Shown here in pieces: positions 18,689 to 26,031 of a stretch of DNA of 64,000 nt. Every line of letters starts with the position of its first letter. The first letter of the stretch is position 1. The stretch comes from SFTJ01 sp045613305. Lineage in GTDB: Bacteria > Bacteroidota > Bacteroidia > Bacteroidales > Muribaculaceae. The translations under genes and the position numbers were made by a program. Below the pieces are notes generated by a model that was not told the DNA's origin, made no database searches, and saw nothing but the letters and a program-made list of their open reading frames with translations. Where the stretch lies: positions 1-64,000 of the forward strand of contig JAZLAU010000023.1 of the NCBI GenBank assembly GCA_045613305.1. The letters run 5' to 3'.

Positions 18689-19100
18689 ATTTGTGTGATT
18701 TTAGCTTTTTTGCCGGCCTAAAGATACCGGCATTTATTGTTACAGATATAGTTACTTCGATTATTAATTATGAGTGATTGTGCTTTTTTATGGGTTATAA
18801 TTACAGATGTTTTAGGCGATTGTGCCTACAGTGTTGATATTCAGTAAAATGTAAAAATAAAAAAGAGGAAGATTCTTTCGAATATTCCTCTTAATTTCGC
18901 ATTGTGCCACATCGTGCCAGACCATCGAACTTTTATAGATGATTACTTGAAGATTGTCGAGTTTGTCGAGTGGTTAAAAGACTTTTATCCCGAAAAAGCA
19001 GCGTTTCTAACCGAGTAATCTTGACTATTGTATTGTTTTAAAAATATCTCCTTCGTCTGTTAAAACCTAAGAAGCGAAGAATGTAAGAATATGTAGATTC
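18689..19100. other. Gene-poor intergenic stretch with a second hairpin and a short open frame
   Basis: No complete gene is visible. A hairpin at 18863-18892 has an 8-bp outer stem and a 4-bp inner stem, T-rich downstream. A frame is open from 18848 to a stop at 19016-19018 with no ATG; its last 30 codons (for example VEFVEWLKDFYPEKAAF) look protein-like and may be a decayed gene end. The last 80 bases are the 3' flank of the minus-strand NERD gene. Confidence 0.4.
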
Positions 19101-19793
19101 TTACTTACCCAAATTTACACTTTGAACCTTTTGAAGATGTTCAAATTTGATGGTATCGTCATTGCCATTCTCAACTGCGGATTTAAGAATTCGCATAATC
19201 TCCCATTTATCTGTAAATATAACGGGTGGGGTACTATCTATAATATGTTTAATGAGTTTTACTGCTTCATTAGGATATACGACCCAACAATTTGCGGGGA
19301 CATTACTCAACTTTTTTACTTCACTTGACCCATAAAATACAATTATTGAATACATAGGTATATTCTTCAACTGTTCTGTGGAGTTACGCAAAGCGGATAT
19401 ATGTCCTTCATTTTGTTTTATAGGGTTGTAAAACTGATGCTTTTCTTGTCCATAAGCTAATACTTGAGTCCATTTGTTATGATTTGCATTACCAAATATC
19501 CATCCGCTATAATCTTTTATCTCAAACACAAATATCCCCACACTCGTAGGAACAACCAAATCGACTTGCGTATGTCCATTTTTGTTTGGAATATATAGAT
19601 CGTGGAATATTGTTGAGGAAGGAATACCAGCCTTTACAAGACGATATACTAAATCTCGCTCGGATGATTCTCCACGAGATAAAGAAGTTACGGATATTAT
19701 GATTTGTCGTTTTTTGTACTGATAATATAACTTGTATATTATCGTTATTACTATAATAACGGCTAATAAAATGGTAGACAATGTTTTTATCAT
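19101..19793 (-). CDS. Membrane-anchored NERD (nuclease-related) domain protein
   Basis: A 230-residue protein with an N-terminal hydrophobic helix (about residues 5-24) and a NERD domain at about 40-160. The domain shows the usual pattern: an SERDLVYRL stretch, then GHTQVDLVVPTSVGIFVFEIKDYSG, where the Asp in TQVD and the Glu/Lys in FEIKD correspond to nuclease-fold active-site positions. It stands alone in a sparse region, with -7-like TAAATTTG at 19819-19826. NERD proteins occur on plasmids and near mobile or defence genes but also as chromosomal orphans. DNA cleavage activity is inferred from the fold only. Confidence 0.8.
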   Translation of the reverse strand: MIKTLSTILLAVIIVITIIYKLYYQYKKRQIIISVTSLSRGESSERDLVYRLVKAGIPSSTIFHDLYIPNKNGHTQVDLVVPTSVGIFVFEIKDYSGWIFGNANHNKWTQVLAYGQEKHQFYNPIKQNEGHISALRNSTEQLKNIPMYSIIVFYGSSEVKKLSNVPANCWVVYPNEAVKLIKHIIDSTPPVIFTDKWEIMRILKSAVENGNDDTIKFEHLQKVQSVNLGK

Positions 19794-19818
19794 AATAATC
19801 CCTATGAGATGAATACTA

Positions 19819-19826
19819 CAAATTTA
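19819..19826 (-). promoter_or_regulatory. Possible -7 element for the NERD gene
   Basis: TAAATTTG on the minus strand, 26 bases upstream of the start codon. No well-spaced TTG is found, so this is a partial match. Confidence 0.4.
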
Positions 19827-19920
19827 ATAATTATTATTTAATAAAAAAATATTGTCAAGCTAATACCATCACGCGGATTTGAAAGAGTAAGCAATCAGTT
19901 AGAGTATAAACTTCTTTAAC

Positions 19921-20080
19921 GCGGGAATACCTTTGAAAATCAAAAATATTTTTATTCCCGCAACCCCATAATAAACGATACTTATCTGCACTCAAGGCGA
20001 ATGCCTTAAAAGTCGCTCGCCCAATTTATAGCCTCCCTTTCTCAAAGGGAGGTTTGGAGGGAATGTCAATATGGTTGCGG
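19921..20080. repeat. Nested inverted repeats: structured non-coding element
   Basis: Four inverted repeats are packed here. A 9-bp pair (19921-19929 with 19953-19961) comes first. An 8-bp pair CCGCAACC at 19958-19965 with GGTTGCGG at 20073-20080 encloses a small AAGGC/GCCTT hairpin near 19994-20007 and a perfect 9-bp stem with a 3-base loop at 20032-20052. No coding potential is seen. It may be a dispersed palindromic element or a structured RNA; single-copy status cannot be judged from one window. Confidence 0.45.
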
Positions 20081-20091
20081 AACCCGCACAA

Positions 20092-20122
20092 AAAAAGAGC
20101 TGTCGTGTGAACAGCTCTTTTT
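20092..20122 (-). terminator. Terminator downstream of tRNA-Leu
   Basis: A 12-bp stem (20092-20103 with 20111-20122) with a 7-base loop directly after the 3' end of the tRNA; the minus-strand product ends in a T run. Confidence 0.85.
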
Positions 20123-20126
20123 ATTG

Positions 20127-20208
20127 TGCGCATGAAGGGACTCGAACCCCCACGCCTCTCGGCACTAGATCCTAAGTCTAGCGCGGCTACCAATTACGCC
20201 ACATGCGC
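20127..20208 (-). tRNA. tRNA-Leu (anticodon UAG)
   Basis: An 82-base class II tRNA. The 7-bp acceptor stem GCGCATG/CATGCGC, anticodon loop CTTAGGA with anticodon TAG (reads CUA-type leucine codons), a long variable arm and the T-arm GGTTCGAGTCC are all readable on the minus strand. CCA is not encoded. Confidence 0.95.
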
Positions 20209-20359
20209 AAATCGTGCGACAAAATTACAAATAAATTTTTAAATACAAACAATAAAAAAGATTTTTTTTCAAAAAACTTTAATTTAAGGGAAAAATCATT
20301 GAATAATGAGCCAATGTAAGTGAAATAGAGTTTATAAAAAGTTAGAATTGTGTAATAGT

Positions 20360-20391
20360 TTTGTGTGGCAAGAGATAATTTAGTAATTTTG
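20360..20391 (+). promoter_or_regulatory. Bacteroidetes promoter for the porin operon
   Basis: TTTG at 20360-20363, a 20-base spacer, then TAATTTTG at 20384-20391. The start codon is only 18 bases beyond the -7 element, implying a very short leader. Confidence 0.8.
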
Positions 20392-20409
20392 TGAATTAAA
20401 AATCATCTA

Positions 20410-22392
20410 ATGAAGAGAGGTAAAATATATATATTGGTGGCAATGCTCATGGTAGCCACACTCAACGTGTTTGCGGCAAAGCGAAAGGGCGTTGCGCCAT
20501 CGTATGCGTGGACTATTTCGGAGCCATTGGGATTGCACTTTCCGGGCACAATCGACACCTTACATTTGAATTATTTTAGGACCACAGTTCCGTCGTTGGT
20601 AAGCCATGCGTATGCAACTACAGGTAACTATGGAGCAGAGGGCCAAACACAAATATTTTTTGACCGTGAGCAGACCTCAGATTTCTTTTTTGAAGATGCC
20701 TTAAGCGCCTGGTTGCCGTCGATAAAGAAGCAAGTGTATTATAACACTCGCATACCTATGACTTTAATGTCGTACACCTTTGGCGGAAATCGTTATAGCA
20801 ATCAGGACCGTTTCCAAACCATTTTGTCGGGTAATGTTAACAAGGCAATTCAAGTGGGTGGCGCTGTTGACTATTTGTATAGTAAGGGCTCGTATGACAT
20901 GCAAGCCGACCGAGATTTCACATGGCGACTATTTGGCTCGTATATAGGCGACCGCTATGAGATGCAGGCGTGTTTTAATCACTATGATTTACTGAATAAA
21001 GAAAGCGGTGGTATAACCGACGACCGATATATTACTGACCCGGCTGCAGTGCAGGGCGGTGTGACTAAAGTTGACACTAAGACCATTCCAACCCGCTTGA
21101 AGGCTGCACACTCGCAGATATGGGGAAAGGAGTTTTATATGAATCATCGCTATAAGGTGGGATTTTATCGACATTGGAACGACACGTTGCCCGATACGAT
21201 TATTGCTCAAAAGGAATATATTCCTGTGACAAGTTTCATCTGGACAATGAAATATAAGGACGGAAAGCACATGTTCCTTAATGAAAATGCTGCCGACGAT
21301 GAGGAATATTTTGGAGTGAACTACTTGAGTAACAACGGTACTAACGATATTACAAAATATTGGAAGTTGACCAACACTGTTGGCATCGATATGCTTGAGG
21401 GTTCGCAGAAGTGGGCAAAATTTGGTGTGTCGGCTTATGCAATGCATGAATTGCGAAAATACACCCAAACCATCGATACCATTACCCCAAACTTTGACCC
21501 GGCATTGGGGCTGCAAGAATTGCCCGAAGCATTGCGCGTGCCACAAACTGCAACGGAAAATGTGGCATGGGTAGGAGGTCAGTTGACGAAGCGAAATGGC
21601 TCGGTGTTGACCTATGATGTGGATGCACGATTTGGTTTGCTTGGCTCTGTGGTGGGCGATTTGAGTGTGGCCGGTAACGTTCACACCAAGATGAAGTTGT
21701 TCGGCGATTCGGTAAAGGTGAGTGCATACGGTTATTTTAAGAATGAGGAAGCGCCATACCTTATGCGCAAATATGTGTCGAATCACTATGCTTGGAATAA
21801 TGATTTTGGTAAAGTGCGCAGGTTTAGGGCAGGCGGTATATTAACAGTGCCACAAACCGGTACAAGGATAAATGCTGGTTATGAAACATTACAGAACTAT
21901 GTGTACTTTGGCAACGAGGGCACACCTGTGCAAGAGAGTGGAGCAGTGCATGTGTTTAGTGCTACTCTTGACCAGAACTTCCGTTTTGGCGCGTTTAACT
22001 GGGATAACACGCTGACTTATCAAACTACGTCGAACGAAAATGTGTTGCCGTTGCCTAATTTTGCTGTATATAGTAATTTATATTTGCGTTTCACTATTGC
22101 AAAGGTGCTTCATGTGCAACTGGGAGTCGATTGCAACTACTATACAGCATATTATGCTCCGATGTATAATCCGGCAACAATGAGTTTTCATACGCAACAA
22201 GATATAAAGTGCGGTAATTTTGCGTTTATGAATGCATATGCTAATTTCAAGTTGAAGAAAGCACGATTCTTCATTGCAATGACGCACTTTAACCAAGGAC
22301 TGTTTGGTGGAAATAATTATTTTTCAATACCGCATCATCCGTTAAATCCACGAAGATTGCAGATGGGTGTTTCGGTTGACTTTACAAACTGA
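20410..22392 (+). CDS. Putative outer-membrane porin (Porin_10-like)
   Basis: A 660-residue exported protein with a signal peptide to about residue 22 (LNVFA-A). The rest alternates polar and aromatic residues as amphipathic strands and has frequent YxF and NxY patterns, with a C-terminal stretch ending in MGVSVDFTN, typical of a barrel whose last strand ends in an aromatic residue. It corresponds to the family annotated 'putative porin' in Bacteroidetes. It is the first gene after a clear promoter, and the periplasmic solute-binding protein begins 5 bases after its stop, so the pair may cooperate in outer-membrane passage and periplasmic capture of a solute. The ligand is unknown. Confidence 0.82.
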   Translation: MKRGKIYILVAMLMVATLNVFAAKRKGVAPSYAWTISEPLGLHFPGTIDTLHLNYFRTTVPSLVSHAYATTGNYGAEGQTQIFFDREQTSDFFFEDALSAWLPSIKKQVYYNTRIPMTLMSYTFGGNRYSNQDRFQTILSGNVNKAIQVGGAVDYLYSKGSYDMQADRDFTWRLFGSYIGDRYEMQACFNHYDLLNKESGGITDDRYITDPAAVQGGVTKVDTKTIPTRLKAAHSQIWGKEFYMNHRYKVGFYRHWNDTLPDTIIAQKEYIPVTSFIWTMKYKDGKHMFLNENAADDEEYFGVNYLSNNGTNDITKYWKLTNTVGIDMLEGSQKWAKFGVSAYAMHELRKYTQTIDTITPNFDPALGLQELPEALRVPQTATENVAWVGGQLTKRNGSVLTYDVDARFGLLGSVVGDLSVAGNVHTKMKLFGDSVKVSAYGYFKNEEAPYLMRKYVSNHYAWNNDFGKVRRFRAGGILTVPQTGTRINAGYETLQNYVYFGNEGTPVQESGAVHVFSATLDQNFRFGAFNWDNTLTYQTTSNENVLPLPNFAVYSNLYLRFTIAKVLHVQLGVDCNYYTAYYAPMYNPATMSFHTQQDIKCGNFAFMNAYANFKLKKARFFIAMTHFNQGLFGGNNYFSIPHHPLNPRRLQMGVSVDFTN

Positions 22393-22397
22393 TTGTT

Positions 22398-23234
22398 ATG
22401 CGTGAAGAAAAGGTAAAAAAAGGCAATGCCGCATTATACATTGTTTTGTTGATAGTGGTTGTAGGCATGATGGTAGCGCTGAAGACATGTGTAGGCAGCG
22501 ATTCGGCTGCCGAGAAAGCGTCAACAATTGCAGACCATGGCGATACTATAAGGGTGGCGATAGAGTACTCGCCAATGATGTGTTACACCTATGATGACAC
22601 GCTTGGCGGTTTTAACTATGATTTGCTTCGTTTGATATCGAAAAAAGAAAATCGTCCGATGAAGTTTTATCCGATGGTGGCTTTGCAAAAAGCTTTGTCG
22701 GACTTGGAAAACGGGGCGGTGGATTTGATTGTGGCACAATTTCCGGTAACAAAAGAAAACCGAAGCAAGTTGCTCTTTACAGATGAAGTGTATATCGACC
22801 GACAAGTGTTGGTGCAGAGAAAAACATCTGATGGTGCAGTGAGCGTGAGAAATCAACTTGATTTGGCGGGAAAAACGGTGTGGATAGTGAAAGGCTCGCC
22901 AATGAAGGAAAGAATAATAAACCTTGGCGATGAAATTGGCGATTCGATAAATGTTGAGGAAGATGCGCTCTATGGTCCGGAACAATTGTTTTTGCAAGTA
23001 GCAACCGGTGAGATAGAATATGCGGTGATTAATGGCAGAATTGCAAAGTTTATGGCACCAAAATATGGCAATGTTGATGTCTCAACATCTATCAGTTTCT
23101 CGCAAATTCAAGCGTGGGCAATGCACATAAATAACACGGAATTGCAGACCCAAATAAACGGGTGGCTTAAGTCGATGAAAGAAACCGATGACTATAAGTC
23201 GCTATATAATAGATATTTCGAGGAAGAAAAGTAA
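22398..23234 (+). CDS. Periplasmic solute-binding protein (SBP_bac_3 family)
   Basis: A 278-residue protein with one N-terminal membrane segment (about residues 12-30), which may act as an anchor or uncleaved signal, followed by a type 3 solute-binding fold. Characteristic blocks are DTIRVAIEYSPM at the domain start, LGGFNYDLLRLISKKENR, LENGAVDLIVAQFPVTKEN and KTVWIVKGSPM. The family binds amino acids and, when fused to a lysozyme-like domain, forms MltF; no such domain is present here. No ABC permease is adjacent. The gene is coupled to the upstream porin. Confidence 0.85.
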   Translation: MREEKVKKGNAALYIVLLIVVVGMMVALKTCVGSDSAAEKASTIADHGDTIRVAIEYSPMMCYTYDDTLGGFNYDLLRLISKKENRPMKFYPMVALQKALSDLENGAVDLIVAQFPVTKENRSKLLFTDEVYIDRQVLVQRKTSDGAVSVRNQLDLAGKTVWIVKGSPMKERIINLGDEIGDSINVEEDALYGPEQLFLQVATGEIEYAVINGRIAKFMAPKYGNVDVSTSISFSQIQAWAMHINNTELQTQINGWLKSMKETDDYKSLYNRYFEEEK

Positions 23235-23247
23235 ACGGTTAGGCAGA

Positions 23248-23445
23248 TTATAATTCACATAAAAAAGGCAGGTCGTCTTGGCGGCCTGCCTTCATGCGTT
23301 TTCTGTTATATACTTTTTTCGATGTGTGAATCTTTTTGTGGCAAATAGGGTGCCCGAAAGTCGCTATTTCTGCTTCGCGACTTGCCTTACGATTGGCTTT
23401 GATGTAATCGTCGAGGCTGAAGTTGTTTTGTTTCTTCTTTTTCAT
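23248..23445 (-). CDS. Small basic conserved protein of unknown function
   Basis: A 65-residue lysine-rich protein with the pattern DDYIKANRKASREAEI, then HPICHKKIHTSKKVYNRK. I recall very similar small proteins in many Bacteroidales genomes, including the SREAEI and SKKVYNRK blocks, so it is probably real. There is no membrane segment. Its two Cys/His-containing positions (HPICHKKIH) could bind a metal, but the pattern is too short to claim a zinc finger. A hairpin with a T run (23265-23292 and 23261-23266) lies inside the last codons, so the terminator and the coding end overlap. Confidence 0.7.
   Translation of the reverse strand: MKKKKQNNFSLDDYIKANRKASREAEIATFGHPICHKKIHTSKKVYNRKRMKAGRQDDLPFLCEL
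23261..23292 (-). terminator. Hairpin terminator overlapping the end of the 65-aa gene
   Basis: An 8-bp stem (23265-23272 with 23285-23292), a 12-base loop and, on the minus strand, a run of six T. It lies before the stop codon of the 65-residue gene, not after it. Confidence 0.6.
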
Positions 23446-23580
23446 ACTACTTAATTGAATAAAGTTATTAAAGTCGGTTGTTTATCTATTTGATAAAAAT
23501 AAACACTTTAAGTTTAAATATCCATATGAAAATTCATTAAGAATCATTCAAAATGAGATAATGAAACTATTGGGTATCGG

Positions 23581-23699
23581 CATCGTGCGCTAGGTGTATT
23601 AGTAGATTGCACGATGTGAAGCAATGGCTTTATTTCAGTCGAAAATTCAGCAATGGTGGTGAAGCATAAGCAAACTATATATGTGGGTTTGCTTTATGC
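23581..23699. repeat. Two inverted repeats between xseB and the small basic gene
   Basis: An 8-bp inverted repeat (23581-23588 with 23609-23616), then a 12-base arm at 23664-23675 paired with 23687-23699 (one extra base). No T run follows either on the minus strand. The 292-base gap holds no gene that I can see. Confidence 0.4.
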
Positions 23700-23737
23700 A
23701 ATGATATTGTTGGCGCATTTTTTGTTTGCGTAACAAT

Positions 23738-23941
23738 TTATTTTTCGTCGCTGAGGTCGGCAAGAATTTTTTTCAGTTCGGTGTCGGTTTTAGTGAGTTT
23801 GTCGTTGCAGAATTTTATTAGTTTCTGTGAACGAGATGTTAGTTCTGAAAGGTTGTCGATGGAGCATTCGTTGCTTTGCATTTTTTGAATTATTTCTTCA
23901 AGTTCGGCAATTGCTTCGCTATATGTTTGTGCTTTTTTCAT
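23738..23941 (-). CDS. xseB: Exodeoxyribonuclease VII small subunit
   Basis: A 67-residue helical protein of the normal XseB size. The heptad-like sequence around YSEAIAELEEIIQKMQ and the polar C-terminus (LKKILADLSDEK) are typical of the small subunit, several copies of which stabilise one XseA. The complex degrades single-stranded DNA from both ends. It lies 30 bases downstream of xseA on the same strand. Confidence 0.93.
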   Translation of the reverse strand: MKKAQTYSEAIAELEEIIQKMQSNECSIDNLSELTSRSQKLIKFCNDKLTKTDTELKKILADLSDEK

Positions 23942-23971
23942 AATGAGAAAGTGTATGTTGGTAAAAAATGA

Positions 23972-25288
23972 TTAATTAACAGTTGATTCGATTTGTCCTG
24001 ATTTTAGTTTTGTTGTAATCACGTCGCCACTTTTGATTTCATCGGCTGAGGTAATGGCGTGGCCGTTGATTGTGGTTATGGAATAACCACGGTTTAATAT
24101 GTATTGCGGCGAAAGCATGGTTGCTTTGTCGCAAAGGTTGTTTAGCCTAAACCGTTCATGAATAATACGGTTGTTAGCTGCCGATTTTATTTCGTTTGCC
24201 ATATTGTTAAGCCCGATTTTGTTGGCGTTTATTTTCCCGCTTACGATGGTAGGGATTTGCTTCAAACATAGGCTTAGTCTCATTGCATCGCGTTGCAGAA
24301 CATTTGTTGCCGATATTGGCATTTGCGATTCAATGTAGTCGAGTCGCTGATGTTCTTCGCGAAGGCTTTGCGATACAATGTTTGCTATATTAACTTTGAA
24401 ATCATTTAATAATTGCATGCATTCGTTGCATCTGCCGATAATCCATTCTGCGGCCGCAGTAGGGGTTTTTACGGGAATCGCCGAAACGAAATCAAGCACC
24501 GTTGTGTCGCGTTCATGACCGATGCCTGTAATAACCGGAATGTTGCAATTAGCAACGTTAGCGGCTAAATCGTAGTTGTCGAATGAGTTGAGGTCGGAAG
24601 TAGACCCGCCGCCGCGTATTATCACCACTAAGTCGAAGAGGTCGCAATTGCTGTTGATTCGTTCCAATGCGTTGATTACAGATGGAACAGTGTCGGCACC
24701 TTGCATTGAAGCAGCAAATAGGCAGGTGTAGAATTTTATTTTTGAAGAGTTGTTGTGCAGTTGTTTGCAGAAGTCGCCGTAACCAGCAGCGCCAGCGGCC
24801 GAAATGACAGCAATTCGTTGTGGCTTTTGTGGAATCGGCAGAGTTTTATTAAGGTCAATCATGCCTTCTTCAGTAAGCCGATTGATGATTTCCATGCGAA
24901 TGCGTTGCATGTCACCAAGGGTGTATTCTGGCTTGATGTCGGTGATGTTGAGCGAGAGTCCGTAGCGCTCGCTCATGTTTGCCGAAACTTGTAGCATCAC
25001 TTTCATGCCGTTGCCTAAATGCTGTCCGGTGGCATTGAGGAATTTTCCGGTTACAAGATAAAGAGAACTTTGCCATATAGTTGCTGAAACTGTGGCAATG
25101 GTGTTGCCTGAATCGTCTTTTTCAAGCAATTGCATGTAACAATGTCGGCTCAGTCTGAAATCGCTAATCTCGGCAATAACCCATTGAAAACTAAGTGATG
25201 GCTCAGAATTGATGGTGCGTTTTATTTGAGATAGGAACGATTTTAGTGAAATGCCTTGTGGTGAATCAGAGAGTAGTGTTTTGGGCAT
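23972..25288 (-). CDS. xseA: Exodeoxyribonuclease VII large subunit
   Basis: A 438-residue protein of family length. The N-terminal OB domain (about residues 10-110, including WVIAEISDFRLSRHCYMQLLEKD) binds DNA. The catalytic domain (from about residue 130) contains VISAAGAAGYGDFCKQL, VIIRGGGSTSDLNSFDNYDLA and PVITGIGHERDTTVLDFVS, the best conserved motifs of XseA. A coiled-coil section (about 290-390) binds XseB, and the tail has the typical LNRGYSITTINGHAITSADEIKSGD block. The start is 1 base after the DUF3256 gene on the minus strand. Confidence 0.96.
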   Translation of the reverse strand: MPKTLLSDSPQGISLKSFLSQIKRTINSEPSLSFQWVIAEISDFRLSRHCYMQLLEKDDSGNTIATVSATIWQSSLYLVTGKFLNATGQHLGNGMKVMLQVSANMSERYGLSLNITDIKPEYTLGDMQRIRMEIINRLTEEGMIDLNKTLPIPQKPQRIAVISAAGAAGYGDFCKQLHNNSSKIKFYTCLFAASMQGADTVPSVINALERINSNCDLFDLVVIIRGGGSTSDLNSFDNYDLAANVANCNIPVITGIGHERDTTVLDFVSAIPVKTPTAAAEWIIGRCNECMQLLNDFKVNIANIVSQSLREEHQRLDYIESQMPISATNVLQRDAMRLSLCLKQIPTIVSGKINANKIGLNNMANEIKSAANNRIIHERFRLNNLCDKATMLSPQYILNRGYSITTINGHAITSADEIKSGDVITTKLKSGQIESTVN

Positions 25289-25289
25289 T

Positions 25290-25970
25290 TTATTCTTTTA
25301 CTAACTTAAATTTTAATCCTTGTTGTTTGTATGTCAAGCTGTCGTTGAGATAATCTTTCACTACATCCCAATCTTCTTTTATGATTATATCTTTAAGGTT
25401 GAGGTGTGCAGTGATATCGCCATTGTCGGGCGATAGGGTGTAGGATATGGTGTGAAATGGTATGAGTTTTAAAATTTCGTTTTTCTTTTGTTTGTTTGTA
25501 CCCTTCTTGATGAAATCGCTTACATCAGGGCTTTTGAAAAACTTATTGTCGTTTAGGCGACACCAGTTGGTGTCGAAAAAAGCCACATGGCTATCCTTGG
25601 CGGGCAAAGATGCAGTTGTGACAACCATTATCACAGAGTCGTTTTTCGCAGTAGTAAGGAGCTTAAATTCTACTTGTGTAGCCTTTGTGAGCGAAAGAGC
25701 GAGATATGAGTCGGTCACATCGATGAGTTTAGATGTGGAATTGTCGCTGTTAAGTTTTGTGGTGTCACGAGGGTCGTCTGCAAAATTGTTGGCAGTAGCC
25801 ACTTTTTGCCCCACATCAAAGTAGTCGAGCATATCAAGGCGATTTCTTTTAGGGAGTACGATTAAGATATCGTCGGGTTCGCTCACGAAAAAGTCACGAA
25901 TTGTTTTTGCTTCACCTAAAACGGTGAAGCAAACAATCGTTAATAATATGATTGATTTGATGTGTCGCAT
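25290..25970 (-). CDS. DUF3256 family exported protein
   Basis: A 226-residue protein with a signal peptide to about residue 21. Its sequence matches the Bacteroidales family DUF3256: an early FFVSEPDDILIVLPKRNRLDMLDYFDVG block, a central YLALSLTKATQVEFKLL segment and a C-terminal EDWDVVKDYLNDSLTYKQQGLKFKLVKE. No enzymatic motif is visible and no role is known to me. It stands upstream of xseA with a 1-base gap, so the two are transcribed together; the pairing of an exported protein with a nuclease subunit is probably positional, not functional. Confidence 0.82.
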   Translation of the reverse strand: MRHIKSIILLTIVCFTVLGEAKTIRDFFVSEPDDILIVLPKRNRLDMLDYFDVGQKVATANNFADDPRDTTKLNSDNSTSKLIDVTDSYLALSLTKATQVEFKLLTTAKNDSVIMVVTTASLPAKDSHVAFFDTNWCRLNDNKFFKSPDVSDFIKKGTNKQKKNEILKLIPFHTISYTLSPDNGDITAHLNLKDIIIKEDWDVVKDYLNDSLTYKQQGLKFKLVKE

Positions 25971-26031
25971 TTGATGAAATTGGTTGTTCTGAAAAAAGTT
26001 AGTGTGAAGTTACATAACTTAGAACAATAAA

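Noticed and set aside
18689..20126. Phage defence or integrative island around the NERD gene
   Set aside because: No integrase, repeat pair at the tRNA end or other defence gene is visible; a lone NERD protein is insufficient evidence.
20989..21786. Long open frame opposite the porin gene (minus strand, 265 codons)
   Set aside because: Lies entirely inside the porin coding sequence in antisense, has no recognisable motif and reflects codon bias of the plus-strand gene.
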